Shown here piece by piece: positions 36,074 to 45,600 of a stretch of DNA of 64,000 nt; within the stretch, counting starts at the first letter, position 1, and every line of letters begins with the position of its first letter. The notes beneath the pieces were generated by a model. That model had not been told where the DNA came from. It did not search any database and saw only the letters and a list, made by a program, of their open reading frames with translations. Source of the DNA: Altericroceibacterium xinjiangense (GTDB lineage Bacteria; Pseudomonadota; Alphaproteobacteria; Sphingomonadales; Sphingomonadaceae). The translations under genes were made by a program, and so were the position numbers. The DNA lies in NCBI RefSeq assembly GCF_003958635.1, contig NZ_RSEK01000008.1, positions 94,343 to 158,342 of the forward strand. Direction: 5' to 3'.

Positions 36074-36865
36074 TCAGAAAACTCGCGCCGTCATGAGCAG
36101 CCCCACGCCGAGGTCCGGAGCGCCTGCGCTCAACCCGGCGACGCCGTACCCCGTCAGGTTCAGGCGCGAGCCCACAGGGACGCTGAGCCCGCCGAAGAGG
36201 CTGTGGGAATCCTCGCCGAGAGAACTGATGGCACTGGCATAGTCGTAGGAAGCGATGAGCACGGAGCGGCCGAGAATGGCGCTGAAGCCTGCGGAGGCGG
36301 TCGGACCGCTCTCGAGGTCGAACCCTTCCGGGTCTCCGGGAAACCTGTAGCCGGCACTGACGAACGGGATGATATCGCCCATCGGATAGGAGACTTCGCC
36401 TTTCACGGTGTAGTCTGTCTCGCCGGTGGTCAGCTGGTCGCTCTCCTTCGACGTAGGCAGTTTCATCCGGCCGCTGAGCGTAAACTGCGGTCCGGCTACC
36501 TGCTCGCCGCGGAAGGTGTAGGCAGCGCCAAGGCTCAGGTCGCCAACCCCCTCGCGCGTGCCGCTTTCGGTCGGAACGCCGGGGACCTGCTCGCCGCCCG
36601 GCCCGATGACGACCCCGCCAGGCCCGTCGATACGAATATAGGGGACAGAAGCGGTCAGCGCGAGATTGCCGGTCGTGGCACGCAGCGCGACAGGGACGAC
36701 AAGAATTTCGGTGTCCCCGGCTTCCGATCCATAGTCGCCGGTCGAGTAATCGACACCGGTCGACGCGGATAGCGAGAAGTCGGAACCTCCGGTGGACTGT
36801 GCGAAGGCCGGGGCACTCGTGCAGGCAAGCGCAGCCATCCCGAAGGCGAGGTAGAAGGGACGCAC
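36074..36865 (-). CDS. Outer-membrane beta-barrel (transporter-like) protein
   Basis: A 263-residue exported protein with a signal peptide (cleavage after SAPAFA-Q) and alternating beta-strand segments ending in GLLMTARVF with a terminal Phe, as in outer-membrane barrels. The layout (VGDLSLGAAYTFRGE, PFVSAGYRFPGDPE, LFGGLSVPVGSRLNLTGYG) resembles MetA-pathway/transporter-type small barrels. It is downstream of the alanine-rich protein gene, but a terminator separates them. No substrate is assigned. Confidence 0.8.
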   Translation of the reverse strand: MRPFYLAFGMAALACTSAPAFAQSTGGSDFSLSASTGVDYSTGDYGSEAGDTEILVVPVALRATTGNLALTASVPYIRIDGPGGVVIGPGGEQVPGVPTESGTREGVGDLSLGAAYTFRGEQVAGPQFTLSGRMKLPTSKESDQLTTGETDYTVKGEVSYPMGDIIPFVSAGYRFPGDPEGFDLESGPTASAGFSAILGRSVLIASYDYASAISSLGEDSHSLFGGLSVPVGSRLNLTGYGVAGLSAGAPDLGVGLLMTARVF

Positions 36866-36882
36866 GTTAACACTCCTTAGAT

Positions 36883-36908
36883 AAAAAGGGAGCGGCCGCG
36901 CCGCTCCC
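36883..36908 (-). terminator. Intrinsic terminator for the alanine-rich gene
   Basis: On the minus strand GGGAGCGG pairs with CCGCTCCC around 5 nt and is followed by TTTTT. It lies 20 nt after the stop of 36928-37617. Confidence 0.85.
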
Positions 36909-36927
36909 CAAGGCTGGTAATGGCTGT

Positions 36928-37617
36928 CTAGCGGCCGCGGCCGGGTACCGCGGTCACTGCGTCCCGGATCGCGCGCGCCTGTTCGGCTGCCGCCTGCCCG
37001 TTCGCCCGGGCAGCCTGGGCCTGCTCGACCACAGCAGAGGCGTTCACGCGTGCAGCCATCGCCGTATCGACCACAGCAGCGGCATTCCCGCGTGCGGCCA
37101 TTGCCGTGTCGACCACAGCAGAGGCATTCCCCCGTGCAGCCATTGCCGTGTCGACCACAGCAGAGGCATTCCCCCGGGCACCCATCGCGGTTTCGACGAC
37201 AGTCGATGCGCTCGAGCGCGCAGCAGCAGCGTTATCCTGCACAATTGCGGCGTTCTGGCCCGCAAGTGCGGCCGCGGTACGGCCACGTGCGCGGGCCTCT
37301 GCTGCAATCGCCGCTCCCGGCGCATTCGCCGAAACCCAATTGCCGATGCCGCCTTGCTGGGCGTTTTCCTGCGCGTAAGCACTCACACGAGCACCAAACG
37401 CACCCTGCGCTTCGGCTCCGTCGTCAGGCGCGAGATCATCCATGTCGACATCAAGACTATCGTCGAGACTATCGTCGCGGCCGGCTTCAACGTCGGCTTC
37501 AACGTCGGTTCCGATCTCGACTTCGCTTTCGAACTCGCCACCGTCCTGATCCTGCGCGAATGCCATGCTGCTGGCGCCCAGCAGAAAAGCTGCTCCCAAG
37601 ATGTTCAGATTCCGCAT
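36928..37617 (-). CDS. Alanine-rich secreted protein with 14-residue repeats
   Basis: A 229-residue protein: signal peptide ending SMAFAQ, an acidic region (residues about 24-66, rich in Asp and Glu), and an alanine-rich helical half built from four to five 14-residue repeats of the form MAARGNASAVVDTA, then a basic tail. The even length (14 residues, about four helical turns) suggests an amphipathic helix or coiled-coil rod. No known family is recognised. An ECF-type promoter is directly upstream (37652-37680), identical in layout to that of the sigma-factor gene, and the subtilase gene precedes it. It could be the regulated surface product of that sigma factor (inference). Confidence 0.8.
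   Translation of the reverse strand: MRNLNILGAAFLLGASSMAFAQDQDGGEFESEVEIGTDVEADVEAGRDDSLDDSLDVDMDDLAPDDGAEAQGAFGARVSAYAQENAQQGGIGNWVSANAPGAAIAAEARARGRTAAALAGQNAAIVQDNAAAARSSASTVVETAMGARGNASAVVDTAMAARGNASAVVDTAMAARGNAAAVVDTAMAARVNASAVVEQAQAARANGQAAAEQARAIRDAVTAVPGRGR
37025..37234 (-). repeat. 42-bp tandem repeat inside the alanine-rich gene
   Basis: TCGACCACAGCAG-type units recur at 37025, 37067, 37109 and 37151, with a diverged unit at 37193. The period is exactly 42 bp (14 codons), so copy-number change would keep the frame. Confidence 0.9.
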
Positions 37618-37651
37618 CGGTCAGTTCCTTTGTGACACTATGGACAGGTAT

Positions 37652-37680
37652 AGAACGACCGCCGGCGGGCGAATAATTCA
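37652..37680 (-). promoter_or_regulatory. Candidate ECF promoter, TGAATT-N17-CGTTCT
   Basis: The -35-like TGAATT (37680-37675) and -10-like CGTTCT (37657-37652) lie about 35 bp before the alanine-rich gene. The same layout occurs before the sigma-factor gene (40265-40293). Confidence 0.55.
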
Positions 37681-37695
37681 CCCCCGCTGCAAATT

Positions 37696-39030
37696 TTATC
37701 GGCAACTGCCGCAGACAAGCCCCCGGCCGAACACCGGATCCGGTCCCGACCGGCCCAGATCCTCCGATTCCCGGACGAGTGCCGCCACTCGTCCGGCTCC
37801 GCTCGCCCGCCACGCTCTGCCCGCCACGAGCGGCGCAGCAAAGGAGGTGCCGCGCACTCTGACCAGCGCGCCATTCCTTCCGACCGCCAGGATGTTCGCC
37901 CCGGGTGCGGCGAAGTCCACATGATCGCCCCGCCCGGCTTCGACCAACGCCCGGTTGCGCGAGTCCACTCCCGTAACGCCAACCACGTTCGGATAAGCCG
38001 CAGGATACATCGGCGGCGCTGCAGGACCTCCGTTGCCGACCGGGGCAACTACCAGCATGCCTTGCGCCTGGACCTTTTCAATCGCGCTCGCCACGATCGG
38101 ATTGGCCGGACCGACGAGGCTGACGACGACCACCGGCACTTTGCGCTCCGCCATCCAGCCAAGCGCCCGCGCGAGCGCCAGCGAATTGCCTCCCTTCGGG
38201 TCGTTGCCGTAGACATCCGCGATCAGGAGCGGAGCGCCGGGAGAACCGCTCTTGATCCTGCCCGTGCCCGCCGCCAGCGACGCCACTGCGGTTCCGTGCG
38301 CATTTGGCAGGGGTGCACCGGCGGCAAAGCCCCTCTGGTTGAGCTTCGGAAGCAGTACGCTTTCGGCAACACCGCCATCGATGATCCCTATGGCGGGCGC
38401 GGTAACTTCGCTGGAAATCGCAAGCCGCGCCTTCGCGCGCGCACTTGAAGAGGATCCGCTCTGTACGTGGATGTAGTTTGCAGTGAACCGAGTTTCCGGA
38501 GCAATCCGCTGCAATTCGGCGACAGCCTTCTGCAGCGATTCCCCCGCAGGGACGCGAAACGTCACGTAGCGCGTATCTATACCCTCGACGGTTTCATCGT
38601 TCACGATGGCAAGCCCGTGCTTGCGCGCCGTGTCCAGAGCGCCGGGCGCAGGATCGATTGCCACGATTTCACCCCGGACAGCTGGAAAGCGATCGACCAG
38701 CTCCAGAACCTGCTCATGGGAGCGAACGAGATCCCTGAACCGGGCGAACTGGGCGGAAGCAAACGCGGGGACATTGTCGCGGGATGCCATCCGGAGGCCC
38801 GCGGAAGCGGCCTCTGCGGCGCGAGCGGGAAGATCCAGGACCCTTCCGGCACGCTCCTGCGCGGCAGCGCTTGTCTCTTGCGCCCGGCTGGCCCGTTCCT
38901 GCACGCGGGAGGCAGCCTCGATCGCGCGCTGCGCGTTCTGCTGGGCAAGATCGGACGGCTGTGCGACGGCTGTCGCGGCAGCCGCCGCGAGGAGCGTCGA
39001 AACGAAGGCAAGTCTGGCCGGAAGTCTCAT
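37696..39030 (-). CDS. S8 subtilisin-like serine peptidase
   Basis: A 444-residue exported subtilase. Signal peptide (cleavage near AAATAVA), then a helical region (residues about 25-85, many Glu/Arg/Ala, coiled-coil-like) and a possible I9-type pro-segment. In the peptidase domain the Asp is in IGIIDGG, His in AHGTAVASLA, oxyanion Asn in APVGNGGP and Ser in RGTSFAAPLVAG. Its ATG lies 15 nt downstream of the anti-sigma gene, so it is in the sigma/anti-sigma operon. It may process envelope proteins, including the alanine-rich protein or the anti-sigma factor itself (inference). Confidence 0.92.
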   Translation of the reverse strand: MRLPARLAFVSTLLAAAAATAVAQPSDLAQQNAQRAIEAASRVQERASRAQETSAAAQERAGRVLDLPARAAEAASAGLRMASRDNVPAFASAQFARFRDLVRSHEQVLELVDRFPAVRGEIVAIDPAPGALDTARKHGLAIVNDETVEGIDTRYVTFRVPAGESLQKAVAELQRIAPETRFTANYIHVQSGSSSSARAKARLAISSEVTAPAIGIIDGGVAESVLLPKLNQRGFAAGAPLPNAHGTAVASLAAGTGRIKSGSPGAPLLIADVYGNDPKGGNSLALARALGWMAERKVPVVVVSLVGPANPIVASAIEKVQAQGMLVVAPVGNGGPAAPPMYPAAYPNVVGVTGVDSRNRALVEAGRGDHVDFAAPGANILAVGRNGALVRVRGTSFAAPLVAGRAWRASGAGRVAALVRESEDLGRSGPDPVFGRGLVCGSCR

Positions 39031-39045
39031 CGAAGAAAGCTACCT

Positions 39046-39756
39046 TTATCGTTTCAGGCGGGGCCAACCGGCATCGCGGGCCGCCTTTTCTTCGCGCGCA
39101 TTCATCGGCTCGCCCGTCAGCAATTCCTGGGCACTGCTCATGATCAGCGCAGAGGCGCTGCCCGCCTGCTGATACTCGAGGCCCGGCGACTGCTCACCCG
39201 GTGCAATCAGTTCCAGGCGCCACTCACCGCGTGAGCGGCACGCGAGACCGGAAACCTCCGCAGATTCGAAAGTCCGGCACGGCTGCCCGCCTGGCCCAAC
39301 AAAGCTGATCCCAACCTGTACGGGGGCATCCGGTCCCTGGTTCGATGCGAGCTGCACATCGAGCGCGCGGGAGAGCTGGTCCTGCGGCAGAAAGGCGGTC
39401 GTGACGCTGCGCCCGCCGGTCAGTCCGTCAACCCCGATGCCCAGGAACAGCCCAAGGACCAGGGAAGCCGCAAGGGCCGCGAACTGCCCCCGATGCGGGA
39501 TGCGGCTGGCCGGGGCGGACTTCCGGATCGGGACGACGCGGCGTTCGGCTCCGCGAAGCAGCCCTGCCAGCCTCTCGGGCACTTCCTCTTCCAGCGCGGG
39601 ATCATAGAGCCCGGAGAGTTCCTGCCGGAGCTGCTTTTCCCGGGCAACGGCATCGCGCACCCGCACATCCTCGGCCATCGCGCGTTCGACCCGTTCCCGT
39701 TCCGCGTGCGCAAGCTCGCCGTCCACGTAGGCCATCAGTTGTTCTTCGGTAATCAT
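39046..39756 (-). CDS. Membrane anti-sigma factor
   Basis: A 236-residue protein. The cytoplasmic N-terminus (MITEEQLMAYVDGELAHAE) has the anti-sigma zinc-finger-like opening but lacks the HxxxCxxC motif. One membrane segment (FAALAASLVLGLFLGIGV) divides it from a periplasmic domain of about 125 residues. It overlaps the sigma gene by 4 nt (ATGA), the standard sign of a cognate pair that keeps the sigma factor inactive at the membrane. The subtilase follows. Confidence 0.9.
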   Translation of the reverse strand: MITEEQLMAYVDGELAHAERERVERAMAEDVRVRDAVAREKQLRQELSGLYDPALEEEVPERLAGLLRGAERRVVPIRKSAPASRIPHRGQFAALAASLVLGLFLGIGVDGLTGGRSVTTAFLPQDQLSRALDVQLASNQGPDAPVQVGISFVGPGGQPCRTFESAEVSGLACRSRGEWRLELIAPGEQSPGLEYQQAGSASALIMSSAQELLTGEPMNAREEKAARDAGWPRLKR

Positions 39757-40238
39757 GTGGCCTCCAGGCTCTGCATCAGTCTTCTGCGCGCGCGCACCAG
39801 CCGCGAAGTCAGTGTTCCCATGGGGATCTGCAGCAGATCGGCAGCTTCCCGGTAGGAGAGACCCTCCACCCACACCAATGCGGCGGCCTCCTGCTGTTCG
39901 GTGGGAAGAGCATTCATGGCTTGGTAAAGATGCATGTCGCCGACCGGATCGGGTGTAACGGCACGGGCAAGCGAGGGGTCATCGGCAGCCTCCGCGGGTG
40001 CGAGGTGAGCTGACTGGCGGCGTTTCCTGCGCAGCTCATCTATCCAGCAGTTGCGCATGATCGTGAATATCCAGACATCCAGCCGAGTGCCTTGCTGCCA
40101 CAGGACTCGCCGCTTCAGCGCCCTTTCCAGTACGATTTGGCAAAGATCGTCCGCATCGGCGAAATCCCGCGTCAGGGAACGGGCGAAGCGGCGCAGGCGC
40201 GGGAGCAGGCCCAGCAACTCGCGCTCAAACTGCTCCAA
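39753..40238 (-). CDS. ECF-family RNA polymerase sigma factor
   Basis: A 161-residue sigma-70 factor with region 2 (DADDLCQIVLERAL, LDVWIFTIMRNCWIDELRRK) and region 4 (LPTEQQEAAALVWVEGLSYREAADLLQIPMGTLTSRLVRAR, in part GLSYREAADLLQIPMGTL). Region 4 carries the helix-turn-helix reading the -35 element. The TTG start at 40238 has GGAG 7 nt upstream. The GGAATT-N17-CGTATT site just before it suggests autoregulation. Confidence 0.93.
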   Translation of the reverse strand: MEQFERELLGLLPRLRRFARSLTRDFADADDLCQIVLERALKRRVLWQQGTRLDVWIFTIMRNCWIDELRRKRRQSAHLAPAEAADDPSLARAVTPDPVGDMHLYQAMNALPTEQQEAAALVWVEGLSYREAADLLQIPMGTLTSRLVRARRRLMQSLEAT

Positions 40239-40580
40239 CTCGGCACTCCGTTCGTTTCATGGATAATACGATCCAGCTGGCCGGATTAATTCCGGAATGG
40301 AGAAAAGTTTTCCCTTCGCCGCGCCCGTGATCCCCACGGCAGCTCATGATAGCCGACGCGGTGTCGTACCGGCCGGCAACCCTCACCAAATCGGATCGGT
40401 TCTTGGCGCGACAGCGGCCTGGCCAGCTTCATCGTCGGCACGATCGTTGAGACCGGAACGGAGAACGCGGCAGCCGGACCGCTGCCGACTTGCGGCTGCT
40501 TTCGCATCGACAAGGCAGGTCCAAGCCTGCCCGTCATACCCGTGGCTGTCCCGGCGGAGGCGGGCAACGCCCGCGGCTTG
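40239..40580. other. 342-bp intergenic region
   Basis: Contains the sigma-gene promoter (40265-40293). Near 40525-40565 there is a degraded inverted repeat rich in GGCGGGC/GCCCGC, reminiscent of the palindromic repeats common in sphingomonad genomes. No gene is supported. Confidence 0.5.
40265..40293 (-). promoter_or_regulatory. Candidate ECF promoter, GGAATT-N17-CGTATT
   Basis: -35-like GGAATT (40293-40288) and -10-like CGTATT (40270-40265) lie 27 bp before the sigma-gene TTG. It matches the promoter before the alanine-rich gene, so autoregulation by the ECF factor is likely. Confidence 0.55.
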
Positions 40581-41918
40581 TCAGCCCTCCACAGCCGCGC
40601 CGCGCACGGTCTGGGGAAGCTGACGCTGCCCTGCCGGCGTCACGCGCCAGATCGTGTTGGAGAGATCGTCGGCGACGATCAGCGCGCCTCGCGGGTCCAC
40701 GCTCACGCCCACCGGGCGGCCCCGGGTCTTTCCATCTTCGCCCATGAAGTTGGTGACGAAGTCGATCGGCTGGCCGGATGGACGCCCGCCGCTGAACGGA
40801 ACGAACACCACCTTGTAGCCGGACGGTGTCTCACGGTTCCAGCTCCCGTGCATTCCGACGAAGGCGCCTTCGGCGAAGTTCCCGCCCATTGCCCCGTTGG
40901 AGAATGCGAGCCCGAGCGGCGCGGTGTGGGAACCGAGGCTGTAGTCGGGGCGGATGGCTGACGCGACTTTTTCAGGCTTTTCCGGACGAACTCGGGGATC
41001 GTTGTGCTGCCCCCAGTAGGCGTATGGCCAGCCATAGAACTCGCCCTGGCGTACCGAGGTGAGGTAATCCGGCACAAGCTCTGCGCCAAGCTCGTCCCGC
41101 TCGTTGACGACGGCCCACAGCTGCCCGGCACCGGGAGTGGTCGCCAGCGCGGTCGGGTTGCGCAAGCCGCTCGCGTACACGCGGTGCATTCCCGTTTCCG
41201 CATCGACTTGCCAGATCACCGCGCGGTCTTCTTCCACGCTCATGCCGCGTTCGCCGACGTTGCTGTTCGAACCGATGCCGACGTAAAGGTATTGTCCGTC
41301 CAGGCTGGCGGTAAGGGCCTTGGTCCAGTGGTGATTGATCTCGGAAGGCAGCCTGGTGACCTCAACCGGCGGCCCGCTCGCGGTGAGCTGGCCGGGAGTG
41401 TAATCGAACCGGACGATCGCATCCTGGTTGGCGACGAAAATGCGGCCGTCGATGAGGGCGAGACCATAAGGCGCGTTGAGGCCTTCCGCGAAGACGGCAC
41501 GGCCTTCGTAGACCCCGTCGCCATCCCGGTCCCGCAGCAAGGTCAGCCGGTCGCCGCCCTTGACGGAGCTGGTGCCCTGGCTCTTGATGTATCCGGCGAT
41601 CAGATCCTTCGGGGTCAGGACCGGCGCGCCGCCCCCTTTGCCTTCGGCCACCAGGATGTCGCCATTCGGCAGCACCAGCGTCTGGCGCGGAATCTTGAGG
41701 TCGGTCGCAATCGGCGTAACGGCATACCCGGCCGGCACCACGGGGCGCGTATCTCCCCACTCGGCGGGGTCGGCAATGTTCATCGCGGGCAGCAAACCGC
41801 GGTTCGGCTCGGGAAGCTCGGGATCGGGGCCGTATTCGACAGGGTTGCTGTCGTTGCTGCCGCAGGCGCCCAGCAGCATGGCGACGGCAGCGAGTGAGGC
41901 GAAGCGAACGGGCATCAT
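40581..41918 (-). CDS. PQQ-dependent sugar dehydrogenase-like (sorbosone dehydrogenase) lipoprotein
   Basis: A 445-residue beta-propeller protein with a lipobox (MLLGACG), so it is periplasmic and lipid-anchored. The pattern GLNAPYGLALIDGRIFVANQDAIVRFDY (in part GLALIDGRIFVANQD), ASGLRNPTALA and GWPYAYWGQ matches the sorbosone/glucose dehydrogenase family, which uses PQQ. It overlaps the DUF2231 gene upstream by 4 nt (ATGA), and the pair is common in proteobacteria; the DUF2231 protein may be its membrane partner. Confidence 0.92.
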   Translation of the reverse strand: MMPVRFASLAAVAMLLGACGSNDSNPVEYGPDPELPEPNRGLLPAMNIADPAEWGDTRPVVPAGYAVTPIATDLKIPRQTLVLPNGDILVAEGKGGGAPVLTPKDLIAGYIKSQGTSSVKGGDRLTLLRDRDGDGVYEGRAVFAEGLNAPYGLALIDGRIFVANQDAIVRFDYTPGQLTASGPPVEVTRLPSEINHHWTKALTASLDGQYLYVGIGSNSNVGERGMSVEEDRAVIWQVDAETGMHRVYASGLRNPTALATTPGAGQLWAVVNERDELGAELVPDYLTSVRQGEFYGWPYAYWGQHNDPRVRPEKPEKVASAIRPDYSLGSHTAPLGLAFSNGAMGGNFAEGAFVGMHGSWNRETPSGYKVVFVPFSGGRPSGQPIDFVTNFMGEDGKTRGRPVGVSVDPRGALIVADDLSNTIWRVTPAGQRQLPQTVRGAAVEG

Positions 41919-42340
41919 GTCTCATCTCCAAGCACCCGGGATGAGTGCGCGGCCCAGTTGGCCGCCACGGCCAGGACAAAGGTGACGATGGAGAGGATCA
42001 GGGCCGCCGGCATGGCCGCCCAGGCGTCTTTCGCCAGGACCAGCGAGGTCATGAAGCCGCTTATGAACGTTAGGGCTACCAGTCCGGCGTAGATCCAGCC
42101 GCGGCGGCTTCTCCTGCCGCGCAGCAGTGCGATAACGGCCCAGGCCAGCGCGAGTCCGGTGAACACCAGCCCCCCTGCCACAAGCCACGACGCAAAGTTG
42201 GTCCACTGGATCTGATAGGTCGAAGCGTAAGCCCAGTTGCTTAGAACAGCGCCCAGGAAGAGCGGAATGGTCGAGGCGATGAGTACCGCATGCACGGGGT
42301 GTATCGCCCGGCAATACTCTCGATCGATGCCGTCTCTCAA
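41915..42340 (-). CDS. DUF2231-family membrane protein
   Basis: A protein of about 141 residues with four hydrophobic helices and the family opening RAIHPVHAVLIASTIPLFLG. DUF2231 proteins often accompany sorbosone dehydrogenase-like proteins and may be quinone-side or cytochrome-like membrane partners (inference). The TTG at 42340 has AGGAG 7 nt upstream and is preferred; ATG 42355 in the same frame lacks a spaced RBS. Confidence 0.85.
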   Translation of the reverse strand: MRDGIDREYCRAIHPVHAVLIASTIPLFLGAVLSNWAYASTYQIQWTNFASWLVAGGLVFTGLALAWAVIALLRGRRSRRGWIYAGLVALTFISGFMTSLVLAKDAWAAMPAALILSIVTFVLAVAANWAAHSSRVLGDET

Positions 42341-42683
42341 ACTGGAGCTCCTCATCCTGCTGGCGCTTGTCGGTCGGGCGCCCCTACCCGAATGATGAAC
42401 TGGCGCGCATCCGTCCGGGCTGTTGAGGTAGCCTGAAGTGCCAATCCCGCAAATCCGCTGAAGTTCCGGCATGTGCCGAGCAGCGCTGCCGCGTGCTTGC
42501 GCAACACAGGAGAAAAGCGGTGCGCAAACCGACTGCCCGAAATGCTGCGGCAGCTGTTCGGGCGTCGCAAGCTGCGGCCCAGCCACGTTTTTTTCGTTTC
42601 ATACCCCGTCCGGGAGATGCTGCCCTGCAGGGGTGAAGCTAACGCGGAAGCATCGAATACTTGGAGTAGGTAAGGGGGCATAC
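42341..42683. other. Divergent intergenic region upstream of the autotransporter
   Basis: 343 bp holding both promoters. It contains the inverted repeat TTGCGCA-N17-TGCGCAA (42496-42526) and a T7 run (42583-42590). No gene is supported. Confidence 0.5.
42496..42526. promoter_or_regulatory. Inverted repeat TTGCGCA-N17-TGCGCAA
   Basis: Perfect 7-bp arms in the intergenic region between the dehydrogenase and autotransporter units. Possible operator; the regulator is unknown. Confidence 0.35.
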
Positions 42684-45600
42684 ATGAATCGGCTTGGACA
42701 TCGGAGAGGCGTTCTTCTTCATTCCTCGGCATTGTTTGCTGCGGCGGGGCTCCTCGCCCAGCCCGCATTCGCTCAGGACTATGGCATTCACCACACGGAC
42801 GCTGACACTCTCGTAGTCGTGAACCCTGAAGGTTCGACAATAGAGGGTGCCGAGATCGGCATCTTCGCCGCTGGGGGCGGACTTGATCTCACCAATGCGG
42901 GGACGGTTCGCGGCAACGGAACCTCCGACAGTTTGCAGGCTCCCCCGGGTGCAGGCGTAGCAATCGCTCGCGAAGGCTCGCGCGTGGTTAATACCGGCAG
43001 CATTTCAGGGGCCGGCGCGGGCGTAACCACCGCTTACTACCTCAACGCCAGCACTGGCGCCCTTGAAGGCCGGGCGATTGGCACGAGGGTTGAGAATAGC
43101 GGGTCCATCATCGGCGACAGCAACGACGGCGTGCGCCTGATTGGCGGCGGTGCGATTACGAACAGCGGACTCATCGCCGGCCGTAACGGCACGTATGCTG
43201 ACGGCATCTCCATGTATGCCTTCATGGGCCAGGACACGGCCGACCAAAGCAGCATCGGCACCGTCACCAACACCGTGGGAGGCGAGATCAACGGCCAGCG
43301 CTTCGGCATCATCCTGTCGGGAGGCGGTGACGTTACCAACAGCGGTACGATCACGGGAGATCTGGCTGCGATCCGTATCCAGGGCGACGAAACAAGCGCC
43401 AAGACCGCCAGCGTCATCAACCAGGGCGTGCTGACGGGGGGTGTAAGCATCGGCTATGAGATCGACAGCGCCGCTATTACGAACAGCGGCACGATCGTCG
43501 CGGCTGCGGGAGGCAGCGCTATCGCAGCCTTCGCCAACACCGTTAAGATCGATAACAGCGGCACCGTTACCTCTGCGACGAGCGAGGTGTACGCGGTGGA
43601 AGCGCTTGGGCTCGATACGCTGGAGATGTCGAACAGCGGCACGATCGAGGCCCGCGATGCCGTGTTTGCCGCAGCCGCAGGGACTTCGCTGACCTTCGTC
43701 AACAGCGGCACCATCCGGGCCCCGAGCACCGAAGAAGAAAGCGGTCATGCGGTGACGCTCGCCACCGGTTACGATCAGGTAACCGGGATGCCGACGATTG
43801 ATGCCGAGACAGCCTACTTCGAAAACACTGCCGACGGCCTGATCGAAGGTGAGATATCGCTCGATTTCGCAGCGCGCTCGGCCTCCTTCGTCAACAGCGG
43901 CACGATCATCGGACTTCCCGGCGACTCCGTACTGGACTTCAACGTCTACAGTCATAGCGGCAACGCAGAGAGCTTCAGCTTTGAGAACAGCGGCCAGATT
44001 TCAGGCTCCATCGAAGCTGAACTGCTCGCCACCAACGTCACCTTCGCCAACAGCGGCAGCATCGTCGCCATGGCTGGAGACGATAGCGGCGAGCCCGCGC
44101 TCGACATCGAGAACGTCTCAACGGCAAGCAACAGCGTCTCCTTCACCAACGCGGCAGGCGGCTCGATCGCCAGCAATGGCGCGGGCGGTATCGGGTTGAT
44201 CGTCCAGTCTGCGGCAGGCCTCCTGGCGCCTGACGGGGACGGCGGGGAGCCCACCGTCAGCGACGATCCGTCGATCATGGTTGCCATCTCGGTGGTGAAT
44301 GACGGCTCCATCGTTGCCAATGACGGCGGCGAGGTGGTGGACATCACCGACTGGGGCATCCCGGGCAAGGACACCATGGTCTCTTTCGGCGGCGGCGCAG
44401 GTATCATCGGCCTGGCCCCGCAATCCGAAGCGAGCCTTACCAACGGTGCGGCAGGAGTCATCGAAGCGACCGGAGCCGCTTCGATCGCGGTGTTTGCCGA
44501 CGCGGGTCGGTTCACGCTGAACAATGCGGGCACCATCGCCGGCACGACGGGTACCGCTATCGCGGACACCATGTTCGACGGTGGCGACTACAGCGTGATC
44601 GAAGAAATGCTGGCGCTCGGCAAGACCAGCGTCGCGGGGGCAATCCAGACCCTTGGCTCCATCGACGTGATCACCAATGCCGGTACGATCATCGGCTCCG
44701 TCGATCTCGCAAGCGGCGACGATACCTTCGTCAACAGCGGCGTCGTGCGCGGCAACGTGTCAATGGGCACGGGGGACGATCTGGTTCAACTCGCCGGCGG
44801 ATCCGACGTGGAAGGCGTGTTCCATGGCGGTGAGGGCCGTGACACGTTCGAGCTCGCCGGCACCAGCGGAACGTTCACGAACCTGCAAACGGTAGCGGCC
44901 TCCGCCCAGTTCGAGGAGCTGTTGGCAAGTTCCGGCTACTGGGTCGCCAGCGGCAATGGCACCGCCAGCGCTTTCGACAGGGTGGTAATCGGCGAAGGCG
45001 CCACCCTGCACGTGCGGGAGACCGCCATCGGCGGCGCGCCTGCCAGCGCGATCGTAACCGACGACGTTGTCACCAACGGGCTCCTGATCCTCGACTTCAA
45101 CAGCGATGCGCTCGCGGACATCGACCATCTCGCAATCTCGGGCACCGGGGGCGTCACCCTCGCCGGCGAGGCGAACTTCCTGGTCGATCAGAACACCCTC
45201 ACCTACACTGGCCTCAGCACGATCGCGAACGGTTCGCTCACCCTGGTCGGGGACGGACGACTGGCGGGCGACGTACGGACCACCGGCGACGGCACGTTCA
45301 TCCTGGGCGACGGCGGAACGACCGGAACGTTCGAGGGCGACCTCGTCAACGACGGTCACTTCGTTCTCAATCGTTCGGACAGCTACGACTTCCTCGGCGA
45401 TTTCTCCGGGACCGGATCTTTCCTGAAGATGGGCGCCGGTACGCTGACGTTCACCGGCCTCTACAGCTACACGGGAACTACCGTGATCGATGGCGGCAAG
45501 GTGCAGTTCACCGGTCAGATCGATCCCGAGACGGAAATCGATCTGCAGGAAGGTATGTTCGACGTCAGCGGAACGCCGCAGACGATCGGGCAGCTTGCCG

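Noticed and set aside
36032..36772. Plus-strand open frame opposite the small barrel gene
   Set aside because: Shadow of the barrel gene; no RBS and no recognisable features.
40525..40567. Possible sphingomonad palindromic repeat
   Set aside because: Arms are too degraded and only one copy was noticed.
43000..44800. Spaced repeats in the autotransporter as a possible CRISPR array
   Set aside because: They encode NSGTI-type passenger repeats in one frame, with variable sequence and spacing.
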